Source of the DNA: Streptomyces sp. V3I7
GTDB lineage: Bacteria > Actinomycetota > Actinomycetes > Streptomycetales > Streptomycetaceae
NCBI RefSeq assembly: GCF_030817495.1
Contig: NZ_JAUSZK010000001.1
Location: 3,327,001-3,391,000 of the forward strand
Length of the DNA: 64,000 bases
Direction of reading: 5' to 3'
Shown here: one piece after another, positions 9,532 through 18,623 of the stretch
Layout: every line of letters begins with the position of its first letter
Position numbering within the stretch: position 1 is the stretch's first letter
Notes under the pieces: model-generated
Databases searched by the model: none
Told to the model about the DNA's origin: nothing
The model's input: the letters and a program-made list of their open reading frames with translations, nothing else
Program-made: the position numbers and the translations under genes

Positions 9532-10869
9532 TCAGCCCCCGGCGACGAGGAGTTCCTCGACGGAGTCGTGCCGTATGCGCTCCCTCGGGATGCCGACGTC
9601 GCGCAGCGCGTGGATGCCGCTGCGGATCATCCCGGGCGGCCCCGAGAGATAGGCGTCGTACCGGTTCCACGGGCCGTGTCCGCGTACGGCGTCGGGAAGC
9701 CGGAGGAGCCCCTGCCCATCGACGACCGGTCGGACCGAGAGCCATGGGTGGCTCTGCTGGAGCTGGAGCATCGTGTCGAGGTCGTACAGCTCGTGGTCGG
9801 TGCGGGCGCCGTAGAACACCTCGACGGGGCGGCGTACACCGCGCTCCGCCACGTCCTCGACCAGCGCCTTGATCGGGGCGATGCCGGTGCCGCCGCCGAG
9901 ACAGAGCAGCCCGCTGTCGGTGCTGTGGTCCACGGTCATGGAGCCGGTCGGCGGCCCGAGACGGATGACGTCGCCCGGTCGGGCACGATGAACCAGCGCG
10001 TTCGACACCCATCCCGCGGGGACGGCCTTCACATGGAACGTCAGCAGTCCGTCCGAGCGCGGCGCGCAGGCGAAGGAGTAGTGCCGCCAGACCCGTGGCC
10101 ACCAGGACGTCTCGATGCTGGTGTACTGCCCGGCGAGGAACGCGTACGGCTGGTCGGGCCGGACGGTGATCACCGCGACGTCCCTCGTCCTGAGCTCATG
10201 GGTGACGATCTCCGCGTGCCACCAGGCCGGAGCGCGCAGCTCGTCCGCGGCCGCCGCGTCAATCATGGCCTGGGACATGGTCGTGTACGTCCGTACCCAC
10301 GCCGCCTGCGTCTCGGCGTTCCAGACGCCGTGGGCGTACTTGCTCAACGCACCGATGAGGCACTCCCCGACGGCCGGGTAGTGCTCGGCCCGGGTGCCGT
10401 ACTTGCGGTGACCGCGGCCCAGGTTCCGCAGGTAGTCGACGAGGACGGGCGGGTTGTCGATGTGCTCGGCCGCGGTCAGCAGGGCCTTGAACAGCCGATC
10501 CCGCTGAACGTCCATCGCCACGGGGAACATCGACCTCAGGTCGGGGTGACGGACGAAGAGGAGCGCGTAGAAGTACGAGGTGACCTCGTCGGCGATGGGC
10601 GCGATCGCGCCCATGGTGCGCCGGATGAGGGCGGCGTCCGAGGAGCCCTGAGCGGCCGAGGGCAGCGCCAGGCCGGCCGAGCGCTGCTCGGGCACGCGTC
10701 GCTCGAACAACGAGACGTCGGAGCCGGGGGAGGCACCCTGACCCCATACCGCGGGGAGAAGCTCGCCGGTCCTCACCGGGTCACCGCCCGGCGGCTCGGT
10801 GCGCGGCGTGAACCAGTTGTCCCCGCCGGACAGGCCGTTGCCCGCCGACATACTGGTCGGAGCATCCAT
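9532..10869 (-). CDS. Flavohemoglobin-like globin-FAD/NAD oxidoreductase
   Basis: 445 residues from ATG 10869, preceded by GAGGCGAGG. A ~55-residue disordered leader precedes a globin domain (SYFYALLFVRHPDLRSMFP with the B10-type Tyr; GRGHRKYGTRAEHY with the likely proximal His near residue 153). An FAD domain has the R-x-Y-S motif WRHYSFACAP. The NAD domain has LCLGGGTGIAPIKALVEDV and ends DAYLSGPPGMIRSGIHALRD. Family members such as Hmp oxidise NO to nitrate using NADH. The N-terminal extension and the divergent globin make NO dioxygenase activity an inference. A palindrome far upstream (11082-11104) could be an operator. Confidence 0.85.
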   Translation of the reverse strand: MDAPTSMSAGNGLSGGDNWFTPRTEPPGGDPVRTGELLPAVWGQGASPGSDVSLFERRVPEQRSAGLALPSAAQGSSDAALIRRTMGAIAPIADEVTSYFYALLFVRHPDLRSMFPVAMDVQRDRLFKALLTAAEHIDNPPVLVDYLRNLGRGHRKYGTRAEHYPAVGECLIGALSKYAHGVWNAETQAAWVRTYTTMSQAMIDAAAADELRAPAWWHAEIVTHELRTRDVAVITVRPDQPYAFLAGQYTSIETSWWPRVWRHYSFACAPRSDGLLTFHVKAVPAGWVSNALVHRARPGDVIRLGPPTGSMTVDHSTDSGLLCLGGGTGIAPIKALVEDVAERGVRRPVEVFYGARTDHELYDLDTMLQLQQSHPWLSVRPVVDGQGLLRLPDAVRGHGPWNRYDAYLSGPPGMIRSGIHALRDVGIPRERIRHDSVEELLVAGG

Positions 10870-11323
10870 GGTGTGCCTCGCCTCGAACATCTCTTGGTCG
10901 GTCTGCGCGCTTCCTCGATCGGAAGGTCCTTGCTCTCCCCCACGAACGGACTGCCCTTCCCAGCCCGGCTGAACGGCCCATAAGGGCCATCGAGGCACAC
11001 CTCACACACGGATGCCTCAGCCGTGAACACCTGGAAAGCGGGTCTGCGCCCGCTCCGTCCCGTCGCCCTGCCCCGGCTCGTCAGGATGTTCGCACGACAT
11101 CCTGGATGTGAACCGGAGTCGACCATACCGGTCACCACCGCGCACACAAGCCTTCTCTTCCCTCCCCACGATGGTCGCGCAGGACGTCCTCCCCACTCCC
11201 CCAACTGCCGCTCGTATGACGCTCATTCACCTGGGCATGACAGCAGTTCACTTGGCCGGAAGCACACACGTCCGACCCGAAACCGCTGGACGCAGGGGTC
11301 ACCTCTCCGACAGCCTGACCTGC
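10870..11323. other. Intergenic region between divergent flavohemoglobin and GNAT genes
   Basis: 454 bp with no convincing gene. It holds an 8-bp inverted repeat CAGGATGT-N7-ACATCCTG at 11082-11104 and a shorter GGCCCATAAGGGCC dyad at 10975-10988. Both promoters must lie here. Open frames across it lack family resemblance. Confidence 0.6.
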
Positions 11324-12190
11324 GTGTCGACTCCTTCCCTCCTCTCTCTCCCGATCCGCCGTCTGTGGCCCTCAGATCTGATGTCCTGCGCCGACCTGTC
11401 GGAGGACCGCGGGTGGCTGCGCGTGGAACACAAGTGGGGCTTCCTTCTCACGGCGGGAACGGGCTACGGCATCGACGACCCCGCCGGCGGTCTCGCCGCA
11501 GCGTGCGTCGTCACGCGGTACGGACCGCCCGACCGCCCGGATCTCGGCGCCATCGGCATGGTTTTGGTCGCCGCGCGGCACGCCCGCCAGGGCCTCGGAC
11601 GCCGGCTGATGCGCCACGTCGTCGCGGCGATGGGGCCCACACCCCTGACCCTGCACGCGACGCCGTACGGCCGTCCGCTGTACGAGGAGCTCGGCTTCAA
11701 AGCCGTCGGCCGGGTGGAGATGGTGAAGGGCGACTTCCTACCCGTCGGGGAAACATCCGGGGTGGCCACACGCGCGGCCACCGCCGAGGACCTCGCGCCG
11801 GTTCTCCGGCTCGACGAGGAGGTGTTCGGCGCGGACCGCACTCCCCTCATCGCGCGGCTGCCGGCCTTCGCCGACCACTTCCATGTCGCCGAGGGCGACG
11901 GCCGCATCGCCGGCTACGCGGCCGCCTGGCCGAACACGGACAGCCATGTCATCGGGCCGCTGATCGCCCACGACACCGAGACGGCGAAGGCCCTCGTGAC
12001 CTCGCTGGCCGCTCACGTCGACCGGCCGCTGCGCACCGACATCGACGTACGCCACGAGGACCTGCTGGCGTGGATGAAGGAGCGCGGGCTGCGGGCCGTG
12101 GGCGCCAGCGACGTGATGACGTACGGCATCCCGGAACTGCCCGGGGACTGGACGCGCCGGTTCGCTCCGCTGACGGTGGCGGCGACCTGA
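11324..12190 (+). CDS. GNAT-family N-acetyltransferase (tandem GNAT)
   Basis: 288 residues from GTG 11324. The N-terminal half has the acetyl-CoA loop GMVLVAARHARQGLGRRLMR (Q/R-x-x-G-x-G/A) followed by LHATPYGRPLYEELGFKAVG, the usual end of a GNAT fold. The C-terminal half repeats a weaker domain ending DVRHEDLLAWMKERGLRAVG. Substrate unknown. An ATG at 11222 is possible but would add residues without family character. A bidirectional terminator follows. Confidence 0.82.
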   Translation: MSTPSLLSLPIRRLWPSDLMSCADLSEDRGWLRVEHKWGFLLTAGTGYGIDDPAGGLAAACVVTRYGPPDRPDLGAIGMVLVAARHARQGLGRRLMRHVVAAMGPTPLTLHATPYGRPLYEELGFKAVGRVEMVKGDFLPVGETSGVATRAATAEDLAPVLRLDEEVFGADRTPLIARLPAFADHFHVAEGDGRIAGYAAAWPNTDSHVIGPLIAHDTETAKALVTSLAAHVDRPLRTDIDVRHEDLLAWMKERGLRAVGASDVMTYGIPELPGDWTRRFAPLTVAAT

Positions 12191-12208
12191 GAGGTCCCCG
12201 TACGACAG

Positions 12209-12242
12209 AACGCCGGCCCCGCACCAAGGTGGGACCGGCGTT
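12209..12242. terminator. Bidirectional hairpin terminator
   Basis: AACGCCGGCCCCGCACC pairs with GGTGGGACCGGCGTT around a short AA loop, with a small number of imperfections. It sits in the 70-bp gap between the convergent GNAT gene and the GlcG/HbpS gene. Confidence 0.8.
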
Positions 12243-12260
12243 GTCGTTGTCGCCGCGAGA

Positions 12261-12680
12261 TCAGGCGAGCGCGGCGACGGCGGCGAGGGCGAAGCCGTGG
12301 TCCTGCTCCGGCGCGCCGCCGCCCACGCCGATGGCGCCGATCAGGTGGCCGTCGCGGTGGACCGGGATACCGCCCGCGATGAAGAGCAGGGGCCGGTCGA
12401 GGGCGGTGGGCAGGGTGTGGAAGAGGCCACCGGGCTGGACGGCGTCGACGAGGTCGGCCGTGGGGGCGTTCAGCTGCAGGGCGGTGTAGGCCTTGCGGGT
12501 GCTGGTCTCGCCCGAGATCAGCACGGCGCGGTCGTCCCGGCGGAAGGCGAGCAGGTGGCCGCCGGCGTCGAGGACGGTGATGCTGACGGTGACACCCGCG
12601 GCCTCGGCCGCGCGACGGGCCTCGGCGACGAGGGTCTCGGCGTCCTGGGTGGTGAGCGGGGCGACGGTGGTCGTGCTCAT
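12261..12680 (-). CDS. GlcG/HbpS-family heme-binding-type protein
   Basis: 139 residues covering the full GlcG/HbpS domain: SITVLDAGGHLLAFRRDD, SGETSTRKAYTAL, GGIPVHRDGHLIGAIGVGGG and a C-terminal EQDHGFALAAVAAL. Family members bind heme or small ligands; HbpS of Streptomyces reticuli is an extracellular heme sensor. This one has no signal peptide, so it is probably cytoplasmic. It ends at a shared terminator and lies downstream of the MFS gene on the same strand with a ~100-bp gap. Confidence 0.85.
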   Translation of the reverse strand: MSTTTVAPLTTQDAETLVAEARRAAEAAGVTVSITVLDAGGHLLAFRRDDRAVLISGETSTRKAYTALQLNAPTADLVDAVQPGGLFHTLPTALDRPLLFIAGGIPVHRDGHLIGAIGVGGGAPEQDHGFALAAVAALA

Positions 12681-12779
12681 GGAACAACTCCTTGGGGCAT
12701 TACTGAGGGGGTGGTGCCGAGGTGAGCGCGCTGCGGGCCCGTGCCCGGACCCGACGCCCGCCTCGGCCGTCGGAGGGGG

Positions 12780-13988
12780 TCAGGGGTGGACAGCGGTCCG
12801 CTCTCCGGTGGGCGCGGCGCCCGTCACGACGGTGCCGGCGGCGTTGTCGCGGCGCTCCAGCGCGGCCGAGAGGAAGGACAGGAGCAGCGCGGCCGCGGCG
12901 AGGACGGCGCCGACCCAGTTGGGGGCGGTGTAGCCGAAGCCCGCGGCGATGACCATGCCGCCGAGCCAGGCGGACAGGGCGTTGCCCAGGTTGAAGGCGC
13001 CGATGTTCACGGCCGAGGCCAGCGTCGGGGCGCCGTGCGCCTGGTCGAGGACGCGCTTCTGCAGCGGGGGCACGGTCGCGAAGCCCAGGGCGCCGATCAG
13101 GACGATGGTCACCGCGGCCGCGATCTTGTTGTGCGCGGTGAGCGTGAAGAGCGCGAGGACCAGGGCGAGGGCGCTCAGGGAGACGTACAGCATGGGCATC
13201 AGCGCGCGGTCGGCGAACCTACCGCCGACGAGGTTGCCGCCGACCATGCCGAGGCCGAAGAGCACGAGCAGCCAAGTGACGGAGCCGTCGGCGAATCCGG
13301 CGACGTGCGTCATCATCGGCGCGATGTAGGTGATGGCCGCGAAGACCCCGCCGAAGCCGAGGACGGTCATCGCCATGGCGAGCAGGACCTGCGCGTTCTT
13401 GAAGGCGGCCAGCTCGTGGCGCAGATACACGCCCTCGGGCCTCGGCACGTCAGGGATCAGCTTGGCGATACCGGCCAAGCCCACGACGCCGAGGGCCGCG
13501 ACGATGCCGAAGGTCACGCGCCAGCCGATGTTCTGCCCGATGAGCGTGCCGAGGGGGACACCCACGACGTTGGCGATGGTCAGGCCGGTGAACATCATCG
13601 CGATGGCGCCTGCCTTCTTCTGCGGGGCGACCAGACCGGCCGCGACGACCGACCCGATGCCGAAGAATGCGCCGTGGGCGAGCGACGCGACGATGCGGCC
13701 GATCAGCATGACCGCGAACACAGGCGCGACGGCGGACAGCAGGTTGCCGATGATGAACAGGCCCATCAGCACCAGGAGCATCCGCTTGCGCGAGATCTTG
13801 GTGCCGAGCACGGTCATCAGCGGAGCGCCGATCACCACGCCGAGCGCATAGCCGGTCACCAGCAGGCCGGCCGAGGAGATGGAGACCCCGAAGGTGCCCG
13901 CGACCTGGGGCAGCAGCCCCATGATCACGAACTCGGTCGTTCCGATTCCGAAGGCCCCGATCGCGAGGGCCAGAAGCGCGAGAGGCAT
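12780..13988 (-). CDS. MFS transporter, DHA1/AraJ-Bcr type
   Basis: 402 residues from ATG 13988 (MPLALLALAIGAFGIGTTEF), with about 12 membrane spans. The TM1 signature GTTEFVIMGLLPQVA and the loop motif GAPLMTVLGTKISRKRML are those of the AraJ/ProP-like DHA1 drug and sugar efflux group. Longer frames upstream would translate through the operator region and are rejected. It is divergent from a MarR gene 143 bp away, so the MarR protein most likely represses it. The substrate is not evident. Confidence 0.9.
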   Translation of the reverse strand: MPLALLALAIGAFGIGTTEFVIMGLLPQVAGTFGVSISSAGLLVTGYALGVVIGAPLMTVLGTKISRKRMLLVLMGLFIIGNLLSAVAPVFAVMLIGRIVASLAHGAFFGIGSVVAAGLVAPQKKAGAIAMMFTGLTIANVVGVPLGTLIGQNIGWRVTFGIVAALGVVGLAGIAKLIPDVPRPEGVYLRHELAAFKNAQVLLAMAMTVLGFGGVFAAITYIAPMMTHVAGFADGSVTWLLVLFGLGMVGGNLVGGRFADRALMPMLYVSLSALALVLALFTLTAHNKIAAAVTIVLIGALGFATVPPLQKRVLDQAHGAPTLASAVNIGAFNLGNALSAWLGGMVIAAGFGYTAPNWVGAVLAAAALLLSFLSAALERRDNAAGTVVTGAAPTGERTAVHP

Positions 13989-14044
13989 GTGGGGGTACAC
14001 CCTTCCCAAACGATTGCAGGAGCGCTTTGCGTGCGTCCACAATA

Positions 14045-14069
14045 GTTGCAGACGCGGCATAACTGCAAC
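14045..14069. promoter_or_regulatory. Probable MarR operator
   Basis: GTTGCAG-N11-CTGCAAC is a perfect 7-bp inverted repeat in the gap between the divergent MFS and MarR genes. A further GATTGCAG half-site near 14009-14016 and a GCAATTGC palindrome at 14075-14082 share the TTGCA/TGCAA core. Confidence 0.65.
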
Positions 14070-14131
14070 CGCTGGCAATTGCGGCACTGCCCTATCCTGG
14101 TCTCAGCCGCTCCGGGACGGAGGAAACGCCA

Positions 14132-14602
14132 ATGACAGCGACGGACCCCGCACTCACCGCCCTGGCCCAGGGCTGGTCCGCTCTTGCACTGCTGCACGGG
14201 AGGATCGAGGCGCATATCGAGCGCGCCCTGCAGGCCGAGCACGACCTGAGCGTGCGCGAGTACTCCCTGCTCGACGTGCTCAGCCGGCAGCACGACGGCG
14301 AAGGGGGCCATCTGCAGATGAAGCAGGTCGCCGACGCGGTCGTCCTCAGCCAGAGCGCGACCACCCGGCTGGTCACCCGGCTCGAGGACCGCGGGCTGCT
14401 CGAGCGCTACCTGTGTCCGACCGACCGCCGCGGCATCTACACGAACGTCACTCCCGCGGGTCTCCGCCTGCTCGAAGAAGCCCGTCCGACCAATGACGCG
14501 GCGCTGCGGGAAGCCCTCGACACGGCGGCCCTGAACCCCGAATTGGCGCCGCTGGTAAAGGTCGTGGAGTCACTGAGCGTACCGGCGCAGGTCGGGGAGT
14601 GA
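14132..14602 (+). CDS. MarR-family transcriptional regulator
   Basis: 156 residues with the winged-helix MarR fold: LSVREYSLLDVLSR, LQMKQVADAVVLSQSATTRL as recognition helix and VTRLEDRGLLERYLCPTDRRG as wing. MarR proteins bind palindromes as dimers and are released by small phenolic or oxidative ligands. The divergent MFS exporter and the TTGCAG repeats between them suggest local control of efflux. The ligand is unknown. Confidence 0.9.
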   Translation: MTATDPALTALAQGWSALALLHGRIEAHIERALQAEHDLSVREYSLLDVLSRQHDGEGGHLQMKQVADAVVLSQSATTRLVTRLEDRGLLERYLCPTDRRGIYTNVTPAGLRLLEEARPTNDAALREALDTAALNPELAPLVKVVESLSVPAQVGE

Positions 14603-14629
14603 CTGGGCGCGCACGTCTAGAGTGCGGCC

Positions 14630-15082
14630 ATGGGAGATCTTGAAATACGCGCGGCCGTCGCGGACGACGTCGCCGCCATCGTGGCCATGCTCGCCGACGA
14701 CCCGCTGGGCGCGCAGCGCGAGTCACCGGACGACCTGGCGCCGTACCTGGCCGCGCTGGAGCGGCTCAGCGCCGACCCGAACCAGCGCCTGGTCGTGGCC
14801 ACGCGCGAGAGCCGCGTGGTCGGCACGCTCCAGCTCACGATCATTCCGGGGTTGTCAAGGCGGGCCTCGACCCGGTCGATCATCGAAGGCGTCCGCATCC
14901 ACGCCGACGAGCGAGGCAGTGGCCTGGGGTCGCAGCTCATCATGTGGGCGGTCGATGAATCCCGCGCACAGGGCTGCCAGTTGGTGCAGTTGACGTCCGA
15001 CGCGTCGCGCACGGATGCCCACCGCTTCTACGAGCGCCTCGGCTTCGAGGCCTCGCACGTGGGCTTCAAGCTCCAGCTCTGA
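14630..15082 (+). CDS. GNAT-family N-acetyltransferase
   Basis: 150 residues forming a complete single GNAT domain: EIRAAVADDVAAIVAML, LVVATRESRVVGTLQLTIIP, the acetyl-CoA loop GVRIHADERGSGLGSQLI and the C-terminal DASRTDAHRFYERLGFEASH. The substrate is unknown. It starts 28 bp after the MarR gene and may share its transcript. Confidence 0.9.
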   Translation: MGDLEIRAAVADDVAAIVAMLADDPLGAQRESPDDLAPYLAALERLSADPNQRLVVATRESRVVGTLQLTIIPGLSRRASTRSIIEGVRIHADERGSGLGSQLIMWAVDESRAQGCQLVQLTSDASRTDAHRFYERLGFEASHVGFKLQL

Positions 15083-15107
15083 GCGCCGCCGGGCGGCCTG
15101 TTTGCCT

Positions 15108-15121
15108 GTTTCACGTGAAAC
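15108..15121. other. parS centromere site (perfect)
   Basis: A perfect GTTTCACGTGAAAC, the ParB-binding consensus. The dyad extends to 22 bp (15104-15125). It lies in the 95-bp gap between convergent genes. Confidence 0.95.
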
Positions 15122-15177
15122 AGGCCGCTCCTGCGATCGGGGTGCGGGATGGCCGGGGCTCGGTCCCGTGCGACGCT

Positions 15178-16563
15178 CTAGCCGATGCCGCGCCAGCCGT
15201 CCGGGTCCACGCCGCCCGGCACCGGGGCTTCCTCGTCGTATGGCTGGCGCGTGAACACGAAGGATCCGAGGTCGAGATGGCTCACGGATCCGTCCGGGCG
15301 CCGGACGGCTCGCAGTAGCTCTCCGGCGTAATAGCCCTCCAGGCCGGCCCAGGTGCCGTCACCGTTGGACCGGAAGCGCGCGCGACGGCCGGTGCCGGAG
15401 AGCGGCTCCAGTGCGATGAGCCCGTCAGCCGTCACCCGCAGCGCGAACGCCTGAGTGCCCCAGCACCACGGGCCCGCCAACTCCAGGACGGAGCGCTCGA
15501 CTTCACGCAGCGGGCGCCACGGCTCGGGAATCCTCGGCTCGGCCTCGGCGACGATGCGTACGAGATCGGCACCCACCGCGGACAGCAGCGGGCCGGAGGT
15601 GCAGTTGGCCAGCACCACGGCGGCCACATCGTCCGCCACGCTGATGGTGAGGTTGGCCAGGAACCCGGGCAGCGAGCCGGAGTGCCCCACGAGGAGCCTG
15701 CCGTCACGGTGCTGGATCTGCAGGCCCAGGCCGTACGTGGCGCCGCCCGCCACATCCTCCGCCGCGGCAGGAGCCGCGGGGGTCCGCATCTCACGGACCG
15801 ATTCCGCGCTCAGCACCTGGTCGTCGCCGTGGGCCAGGAAGGCGGCGAAGCGCGCCAGGTCACCGGTGGTGGACCAGAGCTGTCCGGCAGGCGCCATGCG
15901 CCCGAGGTCCTCCATGGGCTCGGGCAGCAACGCGTCGGCCCAGGGATGTACGGCCCAGCCACTCGCGTGAGGCGCCTGCGGCTGAGCGCTCGTACGGTGA
16001 AGCCCCAGGGGTTCCAGCACCTCACGCCGCAGGGCCTCGTCCCAGGGAGCGCCGCGCAACTGCTCCACCAGGGCGCCGAGCAGGGTGTATCCCGGGTTCG
16101 AGTAGTGGTGCCGCCGACCGACGGGATGGACGAGGGGTCGGTCACCGAGGACGTCGCTGAGTTCAGGGCGCAGGGAACCCGGGGTGCGTTCCCACCAGGG
16201 CGCAGGAGACTCGGCCGCCAACCCACCGGTGTGCGCGAGCAGTTCGGCGACGGTGGCCTCACCCGCGCCGGTGCGCGGAAGATGCTTCTCCAACGGGTCG
16301 CCCAGGTCGAGCACACCCTCGTCGCGCAGCCGCAGCACCAGGACGGCGATGAACGTCTTGGTGATCGACCCGATCCTGTACTGCACCGTCTCGTCGGGGA
16401 CCTCCCCGTCCACCGAGGTCCGTGCGCCGTGCCACACAGCGTGCCCGCCCCGCACCACCGCGGCCACGAGCGACGGCGCCCGCCCCTCGGACTGCGCCAC
16501 GGCGATCCGGTGCACCAATGCCCGCTGTGTACTGGGAAGCAGCTCTTCTGGAGATGTCGTCAT
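15178..16563 (-). CDS. Serine hydrolase of the beta-lactamase/DD-peptidase class C family
   Basis: 461 residues from ATG 16563. The three active-site motifs are present: SITK at residues 66-69 (nucleophile Ser66, Lys69), YSN in HHYSNPGYTLLG, and HSG in VGHSGSLPGF replacing KTG. A C-terminal extension of about 100 residues (ELAGPWCWGTQAFALRV to FVFTRQPYDEE) resembles the lipocalin-like domain often attached to these enzymes. There is no signal peptide, so it is probably a cytoplasmic esterase or peptidase rather than a true beta-lactamase. Confidence 0.88.
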   Translation of the reverse strand: MTTSPEELLPSTQRALVHRIAVAQSEGRAPSLVAAVVRGGHAVWHGARTSVDGEVPDETVQYRIGSITKTFIAVLVLRLRDEGVLDLGDPLEKHLPRTGAGEATVAELLAHTGGLAAESPAPWWERTPGSLRPELSDVLGDRPLVHPVGRRHHYSNPGYTLLGALVEQLRGAPWDEALRREVLEPLGLHRTSAQPQAPHASGWAVHPWADALLPEPMEDLGRMAPAGQLWSTTGDLARFAAFLAHGDDQVLSAESVREMRTPAAPAAAEDVAGGATYGLGLQIQHRDGRLLVGHSGSLPGFLANLTISVADDVAAVVLANCTSGPLLSAVGADLVRIVAEAEPRIPEPWRPLREVERSVLELAGPWCWGTQAFALRVTADGLIALEPLSGTGRRARFRSNGDGTWAGLEGYYAGELLRAVRRPDGSVSHLDLGSFVFTRQPYDEEAPVPGGVDPDGWRGIG

Positions 16564-16681
16564 GCCCCAAGTCCATCCGGTGGGGCGGCAGTACGTCGAG
16601 TTCATTCCTGGGATGGGCGGCCGAGAGGCTCACGCGCGCGGCCGAGTCCCGCCATTATCCGGCGGGAGGGCGAGCCAGGGA

Positions 16682-18163
16682 TCAGGTCTGCGCCATGTCC
16701 ACGAAGCGCGAGTAGTGGCCCTGGAAGGCGACCGTGATCGTCGCCGTCGGACCGTTACGGTGCTTGGCGACGATCAGGTCCGCCTCGCCCGCGCGCGGGG
16801 ACTCCTTCTCGTACGCGTCCTCGCGGTGCAGCAGGATGACCATGTCGGCGTCCTGCTCGATGGAGCCGGACTCACGCAGGTCGGAAACCATCGGCTTCTT
16901 GTCCGTGCGCTGCTCGGGACCACGGTTCAGCTGCGAGAGCGCGATGACCGGGACCTCCAGTTCCTTGGCGAGCAGCTTGAGGTTACGGGACATGTCCGAG
17001 ACCTCCTGCTGACGGCTCTCGGCGCGCTTCGAGCCGCCGGACTGCATCAGCTGGAGGTAGTCGATGACGACCAGGCGGAGGTCGTTGCGCTGCTTCAGAC
17101 GACGGCACTTGGCCCGGATCTCCATCATCGACAGGTTCGGGGAGTCGTCGATGTAGAGCGGGGCGGCCGAGACGTCCGGCATCCTGCGCGCCAGACGCGT
17201 CCAGTCCTCGTCGGTCATCGTGCCGGAGCGCATGTGGTGCAGGGCGACGCGGGCCTCGGCGGACAGCAGACGCATCGCGATCTCGTTGCGGCCCATTTCG
17301 AGGGAGAAGATGACGCTCGGCAGGTTGTTCTTGATCGACGCCGCGCGCGCGAAGTCCAGTGCGAGCGTCGACTTACCCATGGCCGGACGGGCGGCGATGA
17401 CGATCATCTGGCCCGGGTGCAGACCGTTCGTCAGCGAGTCGAAGTCCGTGAACCCGGTGGGCACACCCGTCATCTCGCCGCTGCGCGAACCGATCGCCTC
17501 GATCTCGTCGAGGGCGCCTTCCATGATGTCGCCGAGCGGCAGGTAGTCCTCACTGGTCCGCTGCTCGGTGACCGCGTAGATCTCGGCCTGCGCGCTGTTG
17601 ACGATCTCGTCGACGTCGCCGTCGGCCGCGTATCCCATCTGCGTGATGCGCGTGCCGGCCTCCACCAGGCGGCGCAGGACGGCGCGCTCGTGGACGATCT
17701 CCGCGTAGTACTCGGCGTTCGCCGCCGTCGGCACCGTCTGGACGAGAGTGTGCAGATACGACGCGCCGCCGACCTTGTTGATCTCACCGCGCTTGGTGAG
17801 TTCGGCCGCGATGGTGATGGGGTCGGCGGGCTCGCCCTTGGCGTAGACGTCGAGGATCGCCTGGTAGATCGTCTCGTGGGCCGGCTTGTAGAAGTCGTGG
17901 CCCTTGAGGATCTCGACGACGTCGGCGATGGCGTCCTTGGACAGCAGCATGCCGCCCAGGACGGACTGCTCGGCGTCCAGGTCCTGCGGCGGCACCCTCT
18001 CGAAGGAGGAACCCCCGCCCTCCCATGAGTCGCTCTCACGCCCCCGGTCGTGCTGCTCGTCACGGCCGCGGCCGCCCCCGTCACCACGTCGGCGGGAGGC
18101 AGGCAGACGATCAACGGGTGCGCTGTCGGCCCACGGGTCGTCCAAGGGCTCGGAAATGCTCAC
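16682..18163 (-). CDS. dnaB: Replicative DNA helicase DnaB
   Basis: 493 residues. A ~55-residue charged leader precedes the N-terminal domain (PPQDLDAEQSVLGGMLLS). The RecA-like domain has Walker A ARPAMGKST (about residues 256-264), Walker B LRLVVIDYLQLM and the C-terminal LSQLNRGPEQR and DLRESGSIEQDAD motifs. No intein is present. DnaB unwinds DNA ahead of the polymerase as a hexamer. No DnaC is visible; a DciA-like gene at 57734 is a candidate partner. DnaA-box-like sequences lie 185-270 bp upstream. Confidence 0.98.
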   Translation of the reverse strand: MSISEPLDDPWADSAPVDRLPASRRRGDGGGRGRDEQHDRGRESDSWEGGGSSFERVPPQDLDAEQSVLGGMLLSKDAIADVVEILKGHDFYKPAHETIYQAILDVYAKGEPADPITIAAELTKRGEINKVGGASYLHTLVQTVPTAANAEYYAEIVHERAVLRRLVEAGTRITQMGYAADGDVDEIVNSAQAEIYAVTEQRTSEDYLPLGDIMEGALDEIEAIGSRSGEMTGVPTGFTDFDSLTNGLHPGQMIVIAARPAMGKSTLALDFARAASIKNNLPSVIFSLEMGRNEIAMRLLSAEARVALHHMRSGTMTDEDWTRLARRMPDVSAAPLYIDDSPNLSMMEIRAKCRRLKQRNDLRLVVIDYLQLMQSGGSKRAESRQQEVSDMSRNLKLLAKELEVPVIALSQLNRGPEQRTDKKPMVSDLRESGSIEQDADMVILLHREDAYEKESPRAGEADLIVAKHRNGPTATITVAFQGHYSRFVDMAQT

Positions 18164-18346
18164 CGAGCCACCTCCTCCCGTCCGCCCAGCGGACCCTCGC
18201 CATGCCCCTCTGTTCTACGGCACGGCACTGACAAATGAGACGCCCAACTCCGGTTCTGACGCGTCAGTTTTGTGACGTTTCCCAGGCCGACGCAGGGAGC
18301 AGGCGCCGGACCACGGTAGGCCTCTCGGCACCGTCAGCCAATCTGG

Positions 18347-18435
18347 TTATCCACAGGCCCTGTGGACGACGGCTCTGATGCTGTGGAGAACCTGGCAAAA
18401 CCTGTGCACGACCCGGTGGACAGCGCTGTGAACAA
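18347..18435. promoter_or_regulatory. DnaA-box cluster between dnaB and the MATE gene
   Basis: Within the 460-bp gap 18164-18623 there is a perfect TTATCCACA (18347-18355). Near-matches follow on the other strand: TGTGGACGA (18361-18369), TGTGGAGAA (18382-18390), TGTGCACGA (18403-18411) and TGTGAACAA (18427-18435). The rest of the gap holds the divergent dnaB and MATE promoters, with no gene seen. Confidence 0.65.
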
Positions 18436-18623
18436 GCCCTCGATCGCGCCCATGCCAATACCCTGACCTGGTCTTTTAGCGTCCACTGGCTGTGCAGAAG
18501 AAAAACTTTTCCCGCCGAACCAAGATCACTTCGAACGGCGCGCGAAAGCGTGCGGCCTACAAACGAGAGTAATAGGCGCAATGTATTTGTGTCACTTACC
18601 TGTGGATGGTTAGATTGGTGCTC

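Noticed and set aside
15178..16563. Antibiotic-resistance beta-lactamase
   Set aside because: The SxxK/YSN/HSG pattern is that of class C-like esterases and peptidases, and there is no signal peptide for export.
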